A stretch of DNA of 64,000 nucleotides from Coptis chinensis. Taxonomy: Eukaryota > Streptophyta > Magnoliopsida > Ranunculales > Ranunculaceae. The stretch lies in NCBI GenBank assembly GCA_015680905.1, contig CM027378.1, forward strand, positions 72,259,501 through 72,323,500. Reading direction: 5' to 3'. The notes under the pieces are model-generated. The model was given only the letters and a program-made list of their open reading frames with translations. It had not been told where the DNA came from and did no database searches. The position numbers were made by a program, and so were the translations under genes. Positions 45,161 to 55,870 of this stretch are shown here, piece after piece. The stretch's first letter is position 1; each line of letters begins with the position of its first letter.

Positions 45161-45907
45161 ATGCACAATTTGAAACTCAACCCAGAGAAATGCACATTCG
45201 GAGTCACCACTGGGAAATTTCTGGGGTATATCGTGACGCAGCGGGGAATAGAGGCTAACCCCGAACAGATAAGGTCGTTGGTGGAAATGTTGTCACCTCA
45301 AACAGTGAAAAAAGTGCAGCGATTGGAAGGGAGAGTTGCGGCCCTAAACAGATTCATTTCAAAATCATCCGACAAATGTAGGCCGTTGTATAGGTTGTTG
45401 AGAAACTCTACTGATTTTGCATGGACAGCAGAATGTGAGCAAGCGTTTCAAGAGTTAAAAAGATATCTGGGTGAAGGACCTTTGTTGTCGCGACCTAAAA
45501 TGGGAGAAAAGCTGTATTTATACCTGGGGGTCACAGAGTATGCGATCAGTTCGGTCCTCGTTCGCGTGGTGGATAAAATCGAAAAGTCGGTGTATTTCCA
45601 GAGTAAGACTTTGTTAGATGCAGAGACTAGGTACAGCCGAGTGGAGAAGTATGCTCTTGCCTTAATATTTTCTGCCCTGAAGTTGAAACCGTATTTCGAA
45701 GCTCATGCAGTGGTCGTGGTGATGAATTTGCCCCTCAAACAAGCTCTGAGGGTAGAGAAATCAGGAAGAATGCTGAAATGGGTCGTGATGCTAAGTTCAT
45801 ATGAGATCCAATATCAAATCAGGACGGCGGAGAAAGCTCTGGCAGTGGCAGAGTTTTTGGCAGAGTTTTCGGCGGAAGATCCCACGTGGGGGAAAAGATG
45901 GTTTTAG
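45161..45907 (+). pseudogene. Tat RT thumb/connection and first RNase H domain
   Basis: The reading starts HNLKLNPEKCTFGVTTGKFL and GYIVTQRGIEANPEQI, the RT end and thumb. It continues through AALNRFISKSSDKCRPLYRL to the gypsy RNase H core (FQELKRYLGEGPLL, LYLYLGVTEYAISSVLVRV, YFQSKTLLDAETRYS, EKYALALIFSALKLKPYFEA). In this lineage the original RNase H is usually degenerate and a second one follows. The frame ends at 45907, overlapping the next. Confidence 0.88.
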
Positions 45908-46320
45908 AGCCTGAACGAGAAGAGGAACAGGATCACTTGAACCCATGGGATGAGAGGAATGGTTGGAGGGTATTTGCGGATGGATCGGCCACAGATGTAG
46001 GCAGCGGAATAGGTGTGGTACTGGTTACGCCGGAAAACAATAGACTGGAACAAACAATGAAGTTGGGATTCACGGCTTCAAATAATGAATCAGAATATGA
46101 GGTGGTGATTGCGGGCTTGAGGATGGCGGAGGGTTTGGGCGTGAAGGAGCTTACTGTATACTCAGACTCAAATCTGGTGGTATGTCAAGCAAATGGCAGA
46201 TTCGCGGTGAGATGTCCTCGAATGGTGAGATATTTGCAAGTCTTACAGAGGTGGGTGGTGAAGTTTACACAAATCCAATTCGTACACTTAAACCGCGGCC
46301 ATGCCAGGGTCAGAGGATAG
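45886..46320 (+). pseudogene. Second (archaeal-type) RNase H of the Tat element
   Basis: WRVFADGSATDVGSGIGVVL carries the first catalytic Asp. FTASNNESEYEVVIAGLRMA carries the Glu, and LTVYSDSNLVVCQANG the second Asp. An extra RNase H located between the ordinary one and integrase is a known hallmark of the Tat lineage (aRNH). It overlaps the previous reading by 22 bases in another frame and ends at a stop at 46320. The linker that follows, up to the nested LTR at 46478, still aligns with the usual pre-integrase linker (WMEPIKQFLSGYEVID). Confidence 0.88.
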
Positions 46321-46999
46321 GATTATCAAAGTAAGAAAATTGGATAGACCAAGTACCGAGGAACCTCCAGAGATATTGAGTGCTGCAGAAGAAGATGAGG
46401 ATGGATGGAGCCTATCAAACAATTCTTATCTGGGTATGAGGTGATTGATAAGAGAGAGAAGAGGAGACTGGAACAGGTGTCACACCCCGAATTTCGACAG
46501 AATTCAGAAAAATAATATTTGTTCCCGACTCTTCGATCTTCGAGGTGTGACGCACTCTCAACTCCCAAAAACCCATAAATAGTTTAAAAATGCAGAAATT
46601 AAAAACCAATAAAAATTTTAATATAAACAAAAGTCCTCTTCATTACAAAAATTCACAAATAAAATTAGGTTACAAATCTCTTTTCAATAACTCTTTATTT
46701 AAAATTACAAATGAAAATACAAATAACATTGTCTCAACTGAAAATTTATTTCACCTCAAGGGAAAACAAAACCTATCTTGAAATGCGACGCTAACGCAAA
46801 CCACAAGCATCAACCAACCTTCTTCAACACTAAACCTGTCAAGACTTATCAACTATATTCATTTAATGAACACACCAAATAAGCAAACATGCAAATCGGG
46901 TCAGTATTATAAAAATGCTGGTGTGAGTAGCTCTAAAATACAACATATACTTATACATATACTTATACATATACATACACAATCCATAAGGCAGTTAGT

Positions 47000-47150
47000 T
47001 CCTCCACCGAGGCGCCTTAACTTCCAACAACTAGTACGACATCCTTAAGTACAATAATTAAGGTAGGTAGTTCCTCTACTGAGGCGCCTTAGCTTCCCAA
47101 CAATAATACGAAGGCATTTAGTTCCTCCACCGAAGCGCCTTAGGTTCTAA
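47000..47150. repeat. Tandem repeat inside the nested LTR (GGCGCCTTA motif)
   Basis: Three units carry TTAGTTCCTCCACCGAGGCG-type sequence followed by CCTTA, near 46993, 47070 and 47118. Confidence 0.75.
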
Positions 47151-47559
47151 CTAAACTAATAACCAGCCAAGCATATTCTATACTTACCGCATCAAGTAAT
47201 TAGTTTGACCCACCCTTCTGCAAAACCATATACAATCATCTATCTAAAGATATATCATTAACCAACATATTACCATAATTATATTAATTAAGGATTTCTT
47301 TGCATGTCCCTAAAATCACGTCGTATCTATGTCTTACCTAGTTTCCCTGGCTACCACAATCGCTTCCCAACGCCGAACATGTACATCCACATGCCTCCCC
47401 TCACATAATGAACCACTCCGTATGTAGCTACCCTAAGCAGGATGCCGCACACCATGTAACCCTCACACGAAAGCCATTATGTAAGTACTGTCATTATACA
47501 GCATAAAATATCGCGCGACTCGTTCTAAATTTGCAAACGGAATAATCAAGCCACCATTA

Positions 47560-47680
47560 AACTCGCCCGAAGGGCCATTCAAAGATCACTGAAACGCCCG
47601 GAAGGGCCAATCACATTACTTTTACCCGGAAGGGCCATTCAGATTCACTGAAACGCCCGAAGGGCCAATCATATCACATA
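47560..47680. repeat. Tandem repeat inside the nested LTR (GAAGGGCCA motif)
   Basis: Four units of CGCCCGAAGGGCCA with variable spacers (CACTGAAACGCCCGGAAGGG and similar). Confidence 0.8.
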
Positions 47681-49837
47681 CGCCCATCATTAGGACTAAA
47701 TCACATGAGTTGTGGTAGCTAGGTTCTAGGATTTTCGTTACGTAATTTATTCAGGTGTCATACATTTATATCTTAGAATAATCATTTCACTATATCCCGT
47801 GCATATCAAATGCATTATTGCACTAAACCAAATATATTTAGAATTATCTCAATACATCTCATAACAACTTTCATTCTTTCACGTGTCAATATATTATTGC
47901 ACTAAGCCACAATCCCGTGGGAAAATATCCACACATACTATACTACCTCATAGTAGCATCTAACATATATAATAATGGAGCATTTATATCCATTTCTCAA
48001 AGATATTGCACTTAATAGATATCTTAATATATGATATCATTTAACATAACAACAATTTCCACACACCACTTAAAGTCACAATTTCTCCAAACGTACCGCC
48101 TAACATTTTTATAGCATTTTAGGAATATTATGTCTCCTAAGATTTCAATCTCGTCACGTGTCAAAAATACACAACCTCAACGTCATATCTTTCTTAGATA
48201 ATGACTAACCAATTATGCAGGCTTCCACACCATTTTAACATTTGATTTATCCATACAATTTACAACATAAAACGTAGCACAATTATACAGTCAAAAGTCC
48301 ACAATCAAAGCCCGAAACCAAAACCCAAAAGTCTAAATATTTAAAGACCTCATTGGATCTATTTTAATTTATATGGACTGGCCCCAAACAACTAATGAAA
48401 CTGGCCCAAAGAAACACAACTTAGTTCTGGCCCACAGGTCCACAAAAATTACTTAAGCCCACAACAAAACTTTGAAACCGGCCCAAGAAAACTAATTAGT
48501 TTTTTGCCCAAACAACTTAACCTAAATCGGGACCCAAACTAAACAAAAGAAACTAGCCCATAGACTAAACCAAACTGGTCTGGCCCAAACAAAACAACCC
48601 AAAAGGCTTTGGCCCAAAGCCCAAGCCCAAACCGGTCATCTTCCTCACAGCAGCCTCCACCAGCTCAAATTTTTCTGGCCATCGCAAATTTCAAACGCCA
48701 CCACACAAAACCTAACCGAAACTACTCCAAAGCAAAACCCCTACCACTTTAATTAAGGCACAAACTCTAATTAATACACTCGAAAATCACTCTCCAAGAT
48801 CTCGACCTCCATCCACCATCGTCCGACGGCTTCCCACAACCCCACTCGATAGCCCTCACACACCCCCACTACCATCCAACATCATCCAACCAAAGCAACA
48901 ACAGTTCACTTAATCAAATCCAATTTTTCTCTGGCCACCATTAACACAGTTACAGAGCCTCGACAGAGTTCGACAGCACCCCAAACCATATACAACAACC
49001 AACCAAAACAAAACCAATTCGCCCAATCCAAATTGTTTAGCAAAATGAGCCCGACCGCCAGTGGTTAAATTCCGAAAATCAATCTCCCATCTCTCCCAAA
49101 AACTCCACCATCGGCGCCATTAACGCCTTCTTCCACCTGCAACAGCACTCAACCTTCCACCACCACCAATTCATCCCTCAACCAATCCCATAACAAAATA
49201 CAACAGTTTTAACATCACAAAAACAGAGTTCAAACAAATAAGAACAGGACGATTCCGTTCCTTTGGCTGGGCGACGCCATTGACACTATCTCTCCACTTC
49301 GATTGACTACACAATACTCCCAATACCAGTTTATATGGATAAATAATTAAAATTAATGAGTAGTAGCCTCCATTTTTATCAGTATAACTTGGTTTCAACA
49401 GCCAACATAATATTTCGACATCAAACAGAATGAACCGGAAGAATGAACAAAACTTATATATTTTGGACAGTAAATTCGTAAATTCTAAACAGACGAAAAT
49501 CATAGTTTTAGTAGTCAGTGAGAGATAAATCTACTCACCTTAATGAAAAGCACCACGAATCTCTCCTAGTCCGAATCATCGCGCTCCGACGCTCTAGCAA
49601 TCAAGTTTTTATCTCCGCCTCCATTTTTTTTATTTTATTTTTATCTCAAAACCCTATTCTCTAGAAAAATATGAATATATACTCGGGTTTGAAACCTAAG
49701 CCCAACACAGACTCGGGCCTAGAAATCAGGCCCACATATCCCAAATCCAATCCAGCGAATTTTAAATAAATAATTAAATTAATTAATTAATAAATAAATA
49801 CGTATTTTAAATACGAGCGTTACAACAGGCGTCCCAG

Positions 49838-50953
49838 AGGTACACGCTAATGGGAGGGGAGTTATACAGAAAGAACTTCAATGGGCCTTTACTAAAATGC
49901 CTGGGACCAAGGTTGGCACAAGAGGTGCTCGCGGAGTTACACGGGGGAGATTGTGGGAGCCATTCAACGGGCAGGACAACGACCCACCGGTTGCTAACGC
50001 AAGGATATTTTTGGCCTCACATGAAGAGAGACGCAGTGGAGTTTGCCAAGAAGTGTGAGAAATGTCAGAGGTTTTCTCAGTTGATATTTGCCCCAGCTGA
50101 GCCGCTGCACAATGTGTCCAGTCCCTGGTCGTTCGCGATGTGGGCCCTCAATATAGTGGGGCCACTGCCCATGGCCAGTGGTAAGAGGAGATTCATATTG
50201 GCCGCTACCGACTACTTTACCAAGTAGATTGAGGCAGTGTGCCGCTGCAACAGGTGAAGGAGGTGCAAGTAGTCAAATTCTTGTGGGAGAACATAATATG
50301 TCGGTTCGGGCTACCCTACGCTATTATCGCGAACAATGGAACCCAGTTCACCGGTTCTAAGGTGAAGAGATTTTTACAAGCCTATCAGGTGAAACAGGGA
50401 TTTTCTGCCCCATACGACCCCGAGGGCAATGGACAAGCTGAGTCTTCCAACAAAACCATACTCAACAATCTCAAGAGGAAATTGGAAGATAAAAAAGGGG
50501 CTTGGGCCGACGAATTAAATCATGTGTTGTGGGCATATCGAACTACACCACGGACAACCACTCAGAAAACTCCTTTCTCACTGGCATATGGCATAGAGGC
50601 CGTGATACCGTCAGAAATGGTGGCGGCTACCACCCGAACACGAGCTGTTGAGGATGGGTCAAACTGGGGCTTCCTGTCCAATGACATGAACTTGGCTGAA
50701 GAAAGAAGGGACACCGCGCGCATAAGGTTGGAAGAGTATCATCGCCGCCTCCAAAGGCAATACAACAAGGGTGAGATTGAGGAGATTCAAAGTAGGAGAC
50801 ATGGTCCTTCGCAGAGTGACCCCCAGCACAAAGAAAGCAAGTGAGGGGAAATTGGGTCCAAATTGGGAGGGGCCCTATACCGTGGTTGACGTTAGAGGGA
50901 CAGGCACTTACAAGTTACAAACCCTAGAAGGAAAAATGGTAGAGAAACCTTAG
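49838..50953 (+). pseudogene. Tat integrase, catalytic Asp changed and frame broken
   Basis: The N-terminal zinc-binding HHCC region is ELHGGDCGSHSTGRTT through CEKCQRF. The core's first Asp is in ATDYFTK at about 50206-50226, directly followed by a TAG. The second Asp position reads IIANNGTQF: AAC at 50332-50334 gives Asn where the family has Asp. The Glu is in GNGQAESSNKTI. The C-terminal part continues as AYRTTPRTTTQKTPFSLAYG and, after another frame change, FKVGDMVLRR and NWEGPYTVVDV. Integrase inserts the cDNA. The stop, frameshift and Asp-to-Asn change each disable it. Confidence 0.92.
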
Positions 50954-51634
50954 AATGTGAGATTATTGAAAAAGTTTCATGAGTAAATGTAATAGGAGAG
51001 GTCCTCAATTGCATGAGCTATTTGTAAATATATAAAACCATAGCACTTTTGGGATGGACAATGTTGCATTAACTTTTGCTTGCCCTTCAGAGTGAAGGCG
51101 GTGGAGGGGATGAGCCCTTCACGGACGAGGGGTCCGAACTAAAATGGGGCAAAAATGAGCTGGCCCATCATGGATATGAGGTCCCAACCGAACCGGGGCA
51201 AAGTGAGTTGACCCGGTTGGTGGACATGAGATCCAAGGCAAATGAGTTGCCATATGCCGCGGACAATGTGTCCGACCCGAGGGGGGAGAGGGGAGGTGCC
51301 CCGGCACATCCAAGGGCAATCGGGTGGCTGAGCGGAAAGAGGGAAGGCAAGTCGAGTTGCCTTCAATAGTGGGGAATAAATGTAGGAACATGAGCTACAT
51401 TATGCAAAGTGCATTACATGACATTGGGCCCACAAGGAGATAAAGCATGGACAAAGAAGATGTTGCAAATCAAATAATACAACCATCAAAATCCAAAAGA
51501 GGAGATCAATCCTTATCAACGATCATTAGTGAGAACAAAAGAGAATAAAAGTGTAGAGTAACAAGTGTAGCAAAAGACAACGATAATAACAACAAGACAG
51601 GCATTCAGAAACTAGGTTCAAAACATAAAGACAT
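50954..51634 (+). other. Tat region between integrase and antisense gene
   Basis: GC-richer sequence with GGGGCAAA-type repeats (51140-51250). Overlapping open readings on both strands at 51076-51391 look like compositional artefacts. The 3' ends of pol and of the antisense gene converge here, so terminators for both would be expected, but none can be identified. Confidence 0.5.
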
Positions 51635-52221
51635 CTAAACATTTTCGCAGACCACAGCATCAGCAGCCTCTTCAATAACAACATCCACAGCCGCATCAAT
51701 GGCCCCAGCCACCAACTCTGCTACCTGAAGAGCGGTGACCACGATGAAGGAAGCGGGGATCGGCGTGTATCCGCGGCGACCGGATCCGGGACCGGTGCGG
51801 GGGGCTTCTGGAAGGAGCCGACCTTCCTTGATAAGCTGGTCATACTCCTCCTTGATCTTCTTGGCCACCCTCTTGTCGGCCAGTGCCCAGAAGTGTTCCT
51901 GAAGTTCATCCATATCAGACTCATGCTTTTTGAGAAGGGCCGTTATGTCATCTTGGTGCTTCTGGGAGAGAGCTGCGGTGGCTGTGTTGTGTTGTGCTGC
52001 GAGAGTAGGGTTTCACGCTGGTGGCTTAGGCGGTCATTAACCTTATCCATGTATGTCAAGTGGGAAGCCTCAGCTGACTTGAGCTCGTCCTGGGCTCTGA
52101 GCTAATCCAGTTCTGCAGCCCCGTTCAACTGTTCAAGGCGGGCGACTTCCTTCTCCAGTAATTTAACTTTGGATCTAGCACCAAAGAGGCCGCGAATCAT
52201 GTAAGAGATATCCAAGCTCAT

Positions 52222-52293
52222 CTGAAAGAGATAGTAAAGGTCAGGCTATCCAGAAAGGATGAAGAAAGCTACCTAGTGGGAGGAAGAGAGTAC
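52222..52293 (-). other. Predicted intron 2 of the antisense gene (copy C)
   Basis: The donor is AAAAG|GTACTC at 52293 and the acceptor CTCTTTCAG|ATG at 52222 (72 bp), phase 0, directly before the coiled coil. Copy A2 has a phase-0 intron at the same place (3350-3450). Confidence 0.6.
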
Positions 52294-53126
52294 CTTTTCC
52301 CATCCGGTGTAGAACGAGGTTCTGTGTTGGTCAAATCCCTTCTGTGTAAGTGAGATCTTTGGGAAGGTGGAACCTATAAAAAAGGGAGGACGCCACTGCA
52401 GGGTTCTCCAAGGCCGAATCATTGGTATTTATGATGCAATGTCAGACCTTGAAGGTGGGGCAGAAAGCAAGGGCAGGGTCAGCAGCCCCTTTGCCAGATA
52501 TGAGAGCCGGTTCCTTACCAAGCCGCTGTTCTAGACGAGTGGACGCAGTAGGTAGGGAAGTAGGTAGATTGGCAGGGGGCTCATCAGAAGCAGACTGCCG
52601 CGGACGCTTAGGAGCCGAGCCAGGAGATGAGCGAACGACAGTGGAGGAGGCAACTTCGGTGACGACATCTTCATCCGAGTCACTGTCAAACAGCTTTCGC
52701 TTGTTAGCACCCATGTCGGAGGGGGGTGAAGACGCAGAGGGAGAATGAGGGGACATGTATTGATCTTCCTAAGTGGTCAGGGATTATATTGGTAAGAGGG
52801 GCTGGCTACGGAATGAGAAGGGGAGTTGGAGGAATAAGGTGGGGGTCGGCGGGTAGTCACTGTGCGGTGTTGGGATTTCTGGGGGTGAGGTCTTTTTCTG
52901 GGAGGCGGTGAGTTTCGAGGTTTTCGTTCCTTGGGTGGAGGGGGGAGAAAAAAGGGGGCACTATACCCTTCAATAACCTTCAATTGGAGGTCTGACAGTA
53001 GCGGAGTGACGGTGGTTGGATCAATTCCAAGAACTGCGGATTGAGAGGGTCCAAGAATGCGGAGCTTCTGGAAAATGGTGGAGGAGATGTGGTCGTAAGG
53101 TCGCGACTTCGAGTCTGGTCGCCAAC

Positions 53127-53203
53127 CTGTAGAAAAGAGTTGCAAGATCAGAGGAGGAACCAAGGAGCATACACATTGAATGATAAATAGAAGGGGGACT
53201 CAC
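53127..53203 (-). other. Predicted intron 1 of the antisense gene (copy C)
   Basis: The donor is CAGTG|GTGAGT at 53203 and the acceptor TTTTCTACAG|GTTGG at 53127 (77 bp). Splicing joins LAFLPSG to WRPDSK in frame. Copy B has an intron at the equivalent place (28592-28672). Confidence 0.65.
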
Positions 53204-54381
53204 CACTGGGAAGGAAAGCCAGATGATTAAGGTTCAGTTCGGAAGGAAGATCCGCAGATAGGAAGTTTCCTGAGATGTACAGCAGATAATGGTGCCACAC
53301 CTTGTCTAATAAGGTGACACGGAGGACAAATGTTGTTTTCTAGGTCGGACACAAAAAGAATGGTATCCCACACTGACATCCTTTGTGCTCTTTTTTATGT
53401 AAAAGTGAGCGGTCATGTCACGAACCGTTATCTTGGGTATCCCAGATCTGTTGCAATGGTTCGCGGCATACATGACCCTCCAGAAGTTGCCAATGCCTTG
53501 GCAAGGGGGGATGTTAAAATGGTTACACACCTCAACGTCAAGACGGGTGAGGGGTAAGCAGAGGCCGGCAACGATTTTCCCTACCATGGCCACGAGACAA
53601 CCCGGTTTGTAAGGGACTAAATGGGGAAAGTAAGTTAGGTCATGCACATGTTCTAAGATGACGTCAGTAGGTATACCGTAAGCCGCCTTAACGGCCTCTA
53701 GGTTAGGTCTACGACTGCAGGGGGGGAGGTGGCGAAAGGGCAAGGAGTTGCCTGGAGGTGGATGGAGCCTTGGTCGGATCAAGGGGAGGGGGAGAGGCAA
53801 CACCACGAGAAGGGGAGGAGGAAGAGGCGTCGGATCTAGAACCCGACATTTGGGGAAGACCTCAAGGAAGAAGACACAATCATGACAGGTTGGAGATGGA
53901 GGAAATGGAGAATCTTTAGTTCAAAGGGGAAATGCACAATACAACAAGTAAAGGGAAATAGTGAGAGAAAAAGACCAACCTGAGGAAGGGGGAGAGCAGC
54001 TGGTACAGGAGATTTAGCAGAAGAAAATCACAGAGTACAACCGCACGCTTGATCGGAGCAGCCAAAAAGAGGAGAGGAGTGAGTGGTGATGAGAATAAAT
54101 TTAGAGGAGAATGGGAGACTAAATGAGAGAGAAGGAGAATCGAGCGGGCTTTTATAAGAGGGATGGGTAAAACCATAATCTGAGAGGAGCTGAAATCGAG
54201 GAGACACCAAAAGGGACCAGCCAGGGGATGACGCGTGGATACACGAGAATTGAATATACGCAGGCCACAGGCACGTGGGGGGCGCGTGAATCTAGTGATG
54301 CAAGAGAGGTGGAAGGCCGCGACCAGAAGATAGAATAATCCGGACACTCGACCCCCCCGATCGCAGGATGATCACGGACTC

Positions 54382-54394
54382 GAGAGGGGGCATC
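54382..54394 (+). promoter_or_regulatory. Polypurine tract of the Tat element
   Basis: GAGAGGGGG followed by CATC immediately before the 3' LTR. Confidence 0.75.
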
Positions 54395-54761
54395 TGTGGT
54401 GGTATGTAGGATAAGAGACCAAGGATATCAGCGGGCGGATGCGCCCAGGTTAGCATAAGGTACATAGCCACGGTGCACAAGATCGGAGTAAAGACAGGGG
54501 GTCGCGGTACGGAAACCCTACACATGGAAAGAAGACAGCCGCGAGATGAAGGGACAGATAGAAGGCTAGGATGGAGAGAGGGGACTGATATAAAGGAATA
54601 GAAGGAGAGAGAAAGAGGGGCTGATTCATTAATCCAGAAAGGGAGGACATAAAGAGAAGGAGAGCGACCAAAAGAGGAAAAGGGGGAGAGATTAGGGCGG
54701 GGAGTTGGAATAGTGCTTAGGGAGTAGTGAACATTGCTTGTAAAAGAGTTGTGGTGTAACA
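54395..54761 (+). repeat. 3' LTR of the Tat element
   Basis: The 367-bp LTR (TGTGGTGGTA...GGTGTAACA) is closely similar to 41927-42291. Confidence 0.95.
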
Positions 54762-54766
54762 GTCAA

Positions 54767-55600
54767 CAATGTTATACCATTAAAGAAATTTCTATGAATT
54801 AACTCCACTGATTCGTTAGACTCTTACTGTGTTACTGAAGGTCATCAACAAAACTGTGACAATAAATTAAGGCAACTAAATATGCATGAGACCATACACA
54901 TTCTACTAAAAATCAATTGAATAAAAATTATAAAGGTCCCAATCCCCAGCAAATTACTAAGAACAAAATTGAAAGAAACTCCATGGAATAATATATAATT
55001 TTGTAGTTAAAAAGACCCGAACACACTAAATTAGAAAATGAATAAATTTTTTTTAAAAAATGGCTTTACAATCACCTACAATCAAGGATCAAAGCACTAT
55101 AGTTCATCAAACAATTGTCGAATATTTTTAAAAACTATCTACTTGTTTTCATATCCAAATGCTCTATATAATTAACTTACATGGCACAAAGCAAATGACC
55201 ACGGGAAAAAAAAAAAAAAAAAAAAAAAGGATGTCAATCTGTCGATAAATACGTAAGCTGTTTTCAAGAATAGTTTCACCAAACAACAAAGAGTCTAGAA
55301 TCTGAGGGAAGATGGCTATTTTCAATGATAAAAATTGCACAGTAAACATTAACGCTACTTGGCGGAAACTAATCAAAATAAACAGGAACCTTTGCATAAA
55401 TATTGTGTTTTCTCCTAAAATAAATAGATAGAAAATAATGCAAAGTGGAAAAAAAAAATATAGATTTAAGGAATTGATTTAATTCGAAAAATAAACCAAG
55501 TGATTATAGAGAATCACAATTCTATGTCAAAGGCTTAAAATTTTGCTAATCTAAATAAATTAGGAATTTTAAACTAAAGAAGTAGATTAGAGAGAGAGAG
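54767..55600. other. Intergenic AT-rich sequence
   Basis: No gene is seen. A long A run lies near 55206-55228 and a short GA tract near 55590-55605. Confidence 0.5.
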
Positions 55601-55870
55601 AGATTTACCTGTAAGTCATTGTTTTTTGTTTATTAGATTATCACCAAAACCAAAATTAGAAGAGAACACAATAACAGCCGATTGTAGTACGCCGAGATTG
55701 AGAACAGGGAAATAAAACCCTAGGATTTTCGGTTTATATGTGAACAATACTCGAAGATTGAAGATAGAGCAAAAGCAGAAGACGAAGAAGGAGAACTTGC
55801 ACACACACGGTAAGAAGAATATTCGAGAATACAGAGATAATACTAAAAACGCCGAATACCCCCCCCCCCT
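55601..55870 (-). other. Possible first non-coding exon of a minus-strand gene
   Basis: On the minus strand a leader-like stretch (TCGGCGTACTACAATCGGCT, CCTAGGGTTTT) ends at ACTTACAG|GTAAATCTCTCT, a good donor near 55607. No coding exon follows before the Tat insertion at 54761 or beyond it. It could be the 5' end of an old gene or non-coding transcript. Confidence 0.3.

Larger units (their letters stand above)
46473..49829. mobile_element. 3.35-kb solo LTR nested in the Tat pol gene (TSD ACAGG)
   Basis: The insertion is 46478-49824, starting TGTCACACCCCGAATTTCG and ending GAGCGTTACA, with ACAGG at 46473-46477 and 49825-49829. No protein domain and no internal LTR pair are present. TG...CA ends, a 5-bp TSD and this length fit a solo LTR of a long-LTR element, with TGTCACACCC termini reminiscent of Tekay/Del-type chromoviruses (inference). 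It separates the Tat linker from the integrase zinc-binding region, so removing it restores continuity of element order. It contains two tandem-repeat patches, at 47000-47150 and 47560-47680. Confidence 0.88.
51635..53848 (-). pseudogene. aORF copy C: antisense gene of the Tat element, three exons, broken
   Basis: It is transcribed against gag-pol. ATG at 53848 (MSGSRSDASSSSPSRGVA), then after a frameshift the conserved domain: NLEAVKAAYGIPTDVILEHV, LCLPLTRLDVEVCNHFNIPP, ITVRDMTAHFYIKKSTKD. After another shift come LLDKVWHHYLLYISGNF and a donor at 53203. Exon 2 (from 53126) has WRPDSKSRPYDHISSTIFQK, a proline-rich basic stretch, then an acidic DSDSDEDVVTE region. Exon 3 (from 52221) is a coiled coil (KVKLLEKEVARLEQ, DELQEHFWALADKRVAKKIK) with one stop, ending at 51635. 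Antisense ORFs are known in Tat elements, and the N-terminal domain resembles PF04195-like proteins. Function unknown. Confidence 0.72.
41922..54766 (+). mobile_element. Tat-type Ty3/gypsy retrotransposon with antisense gene and nested solo LTR (TSD GTCAA)
   Basis: The element is 41927-54761, flanked by GTCAA at 41922-41926 and 54762-54766. LTRs of 365 and 367 bp start TGTGGTGGTA and end GGTGTAACA. The order is primer site, gag, protease, RT, RNase H, a second RNase H, integrase, antisense ORF, polypurine tract, 3' LTR. The extra RNase H after the first, and a Gag end with CAYHQVHNHETNDYYALK, are Tat-lineage traits. Gag-pol carries several stops and frameshifts and a solo LTR in pol, so the copy is dead. 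Length without the nested LTR and its TSD copy is about 9.5 kb. Confidence 0.95.

Noticed and set aside
51076..51391. Overlapping ORFs on both strands after integrase
   Set aside because: GC-rich repeats open several frames at once. No domain is recognisable.
53330..53612. Plus-strand ORFs within the antisense gene
   Set aside because: Complementary shadows. The minus-strand reading carries the conserved motifs shared with copy B.
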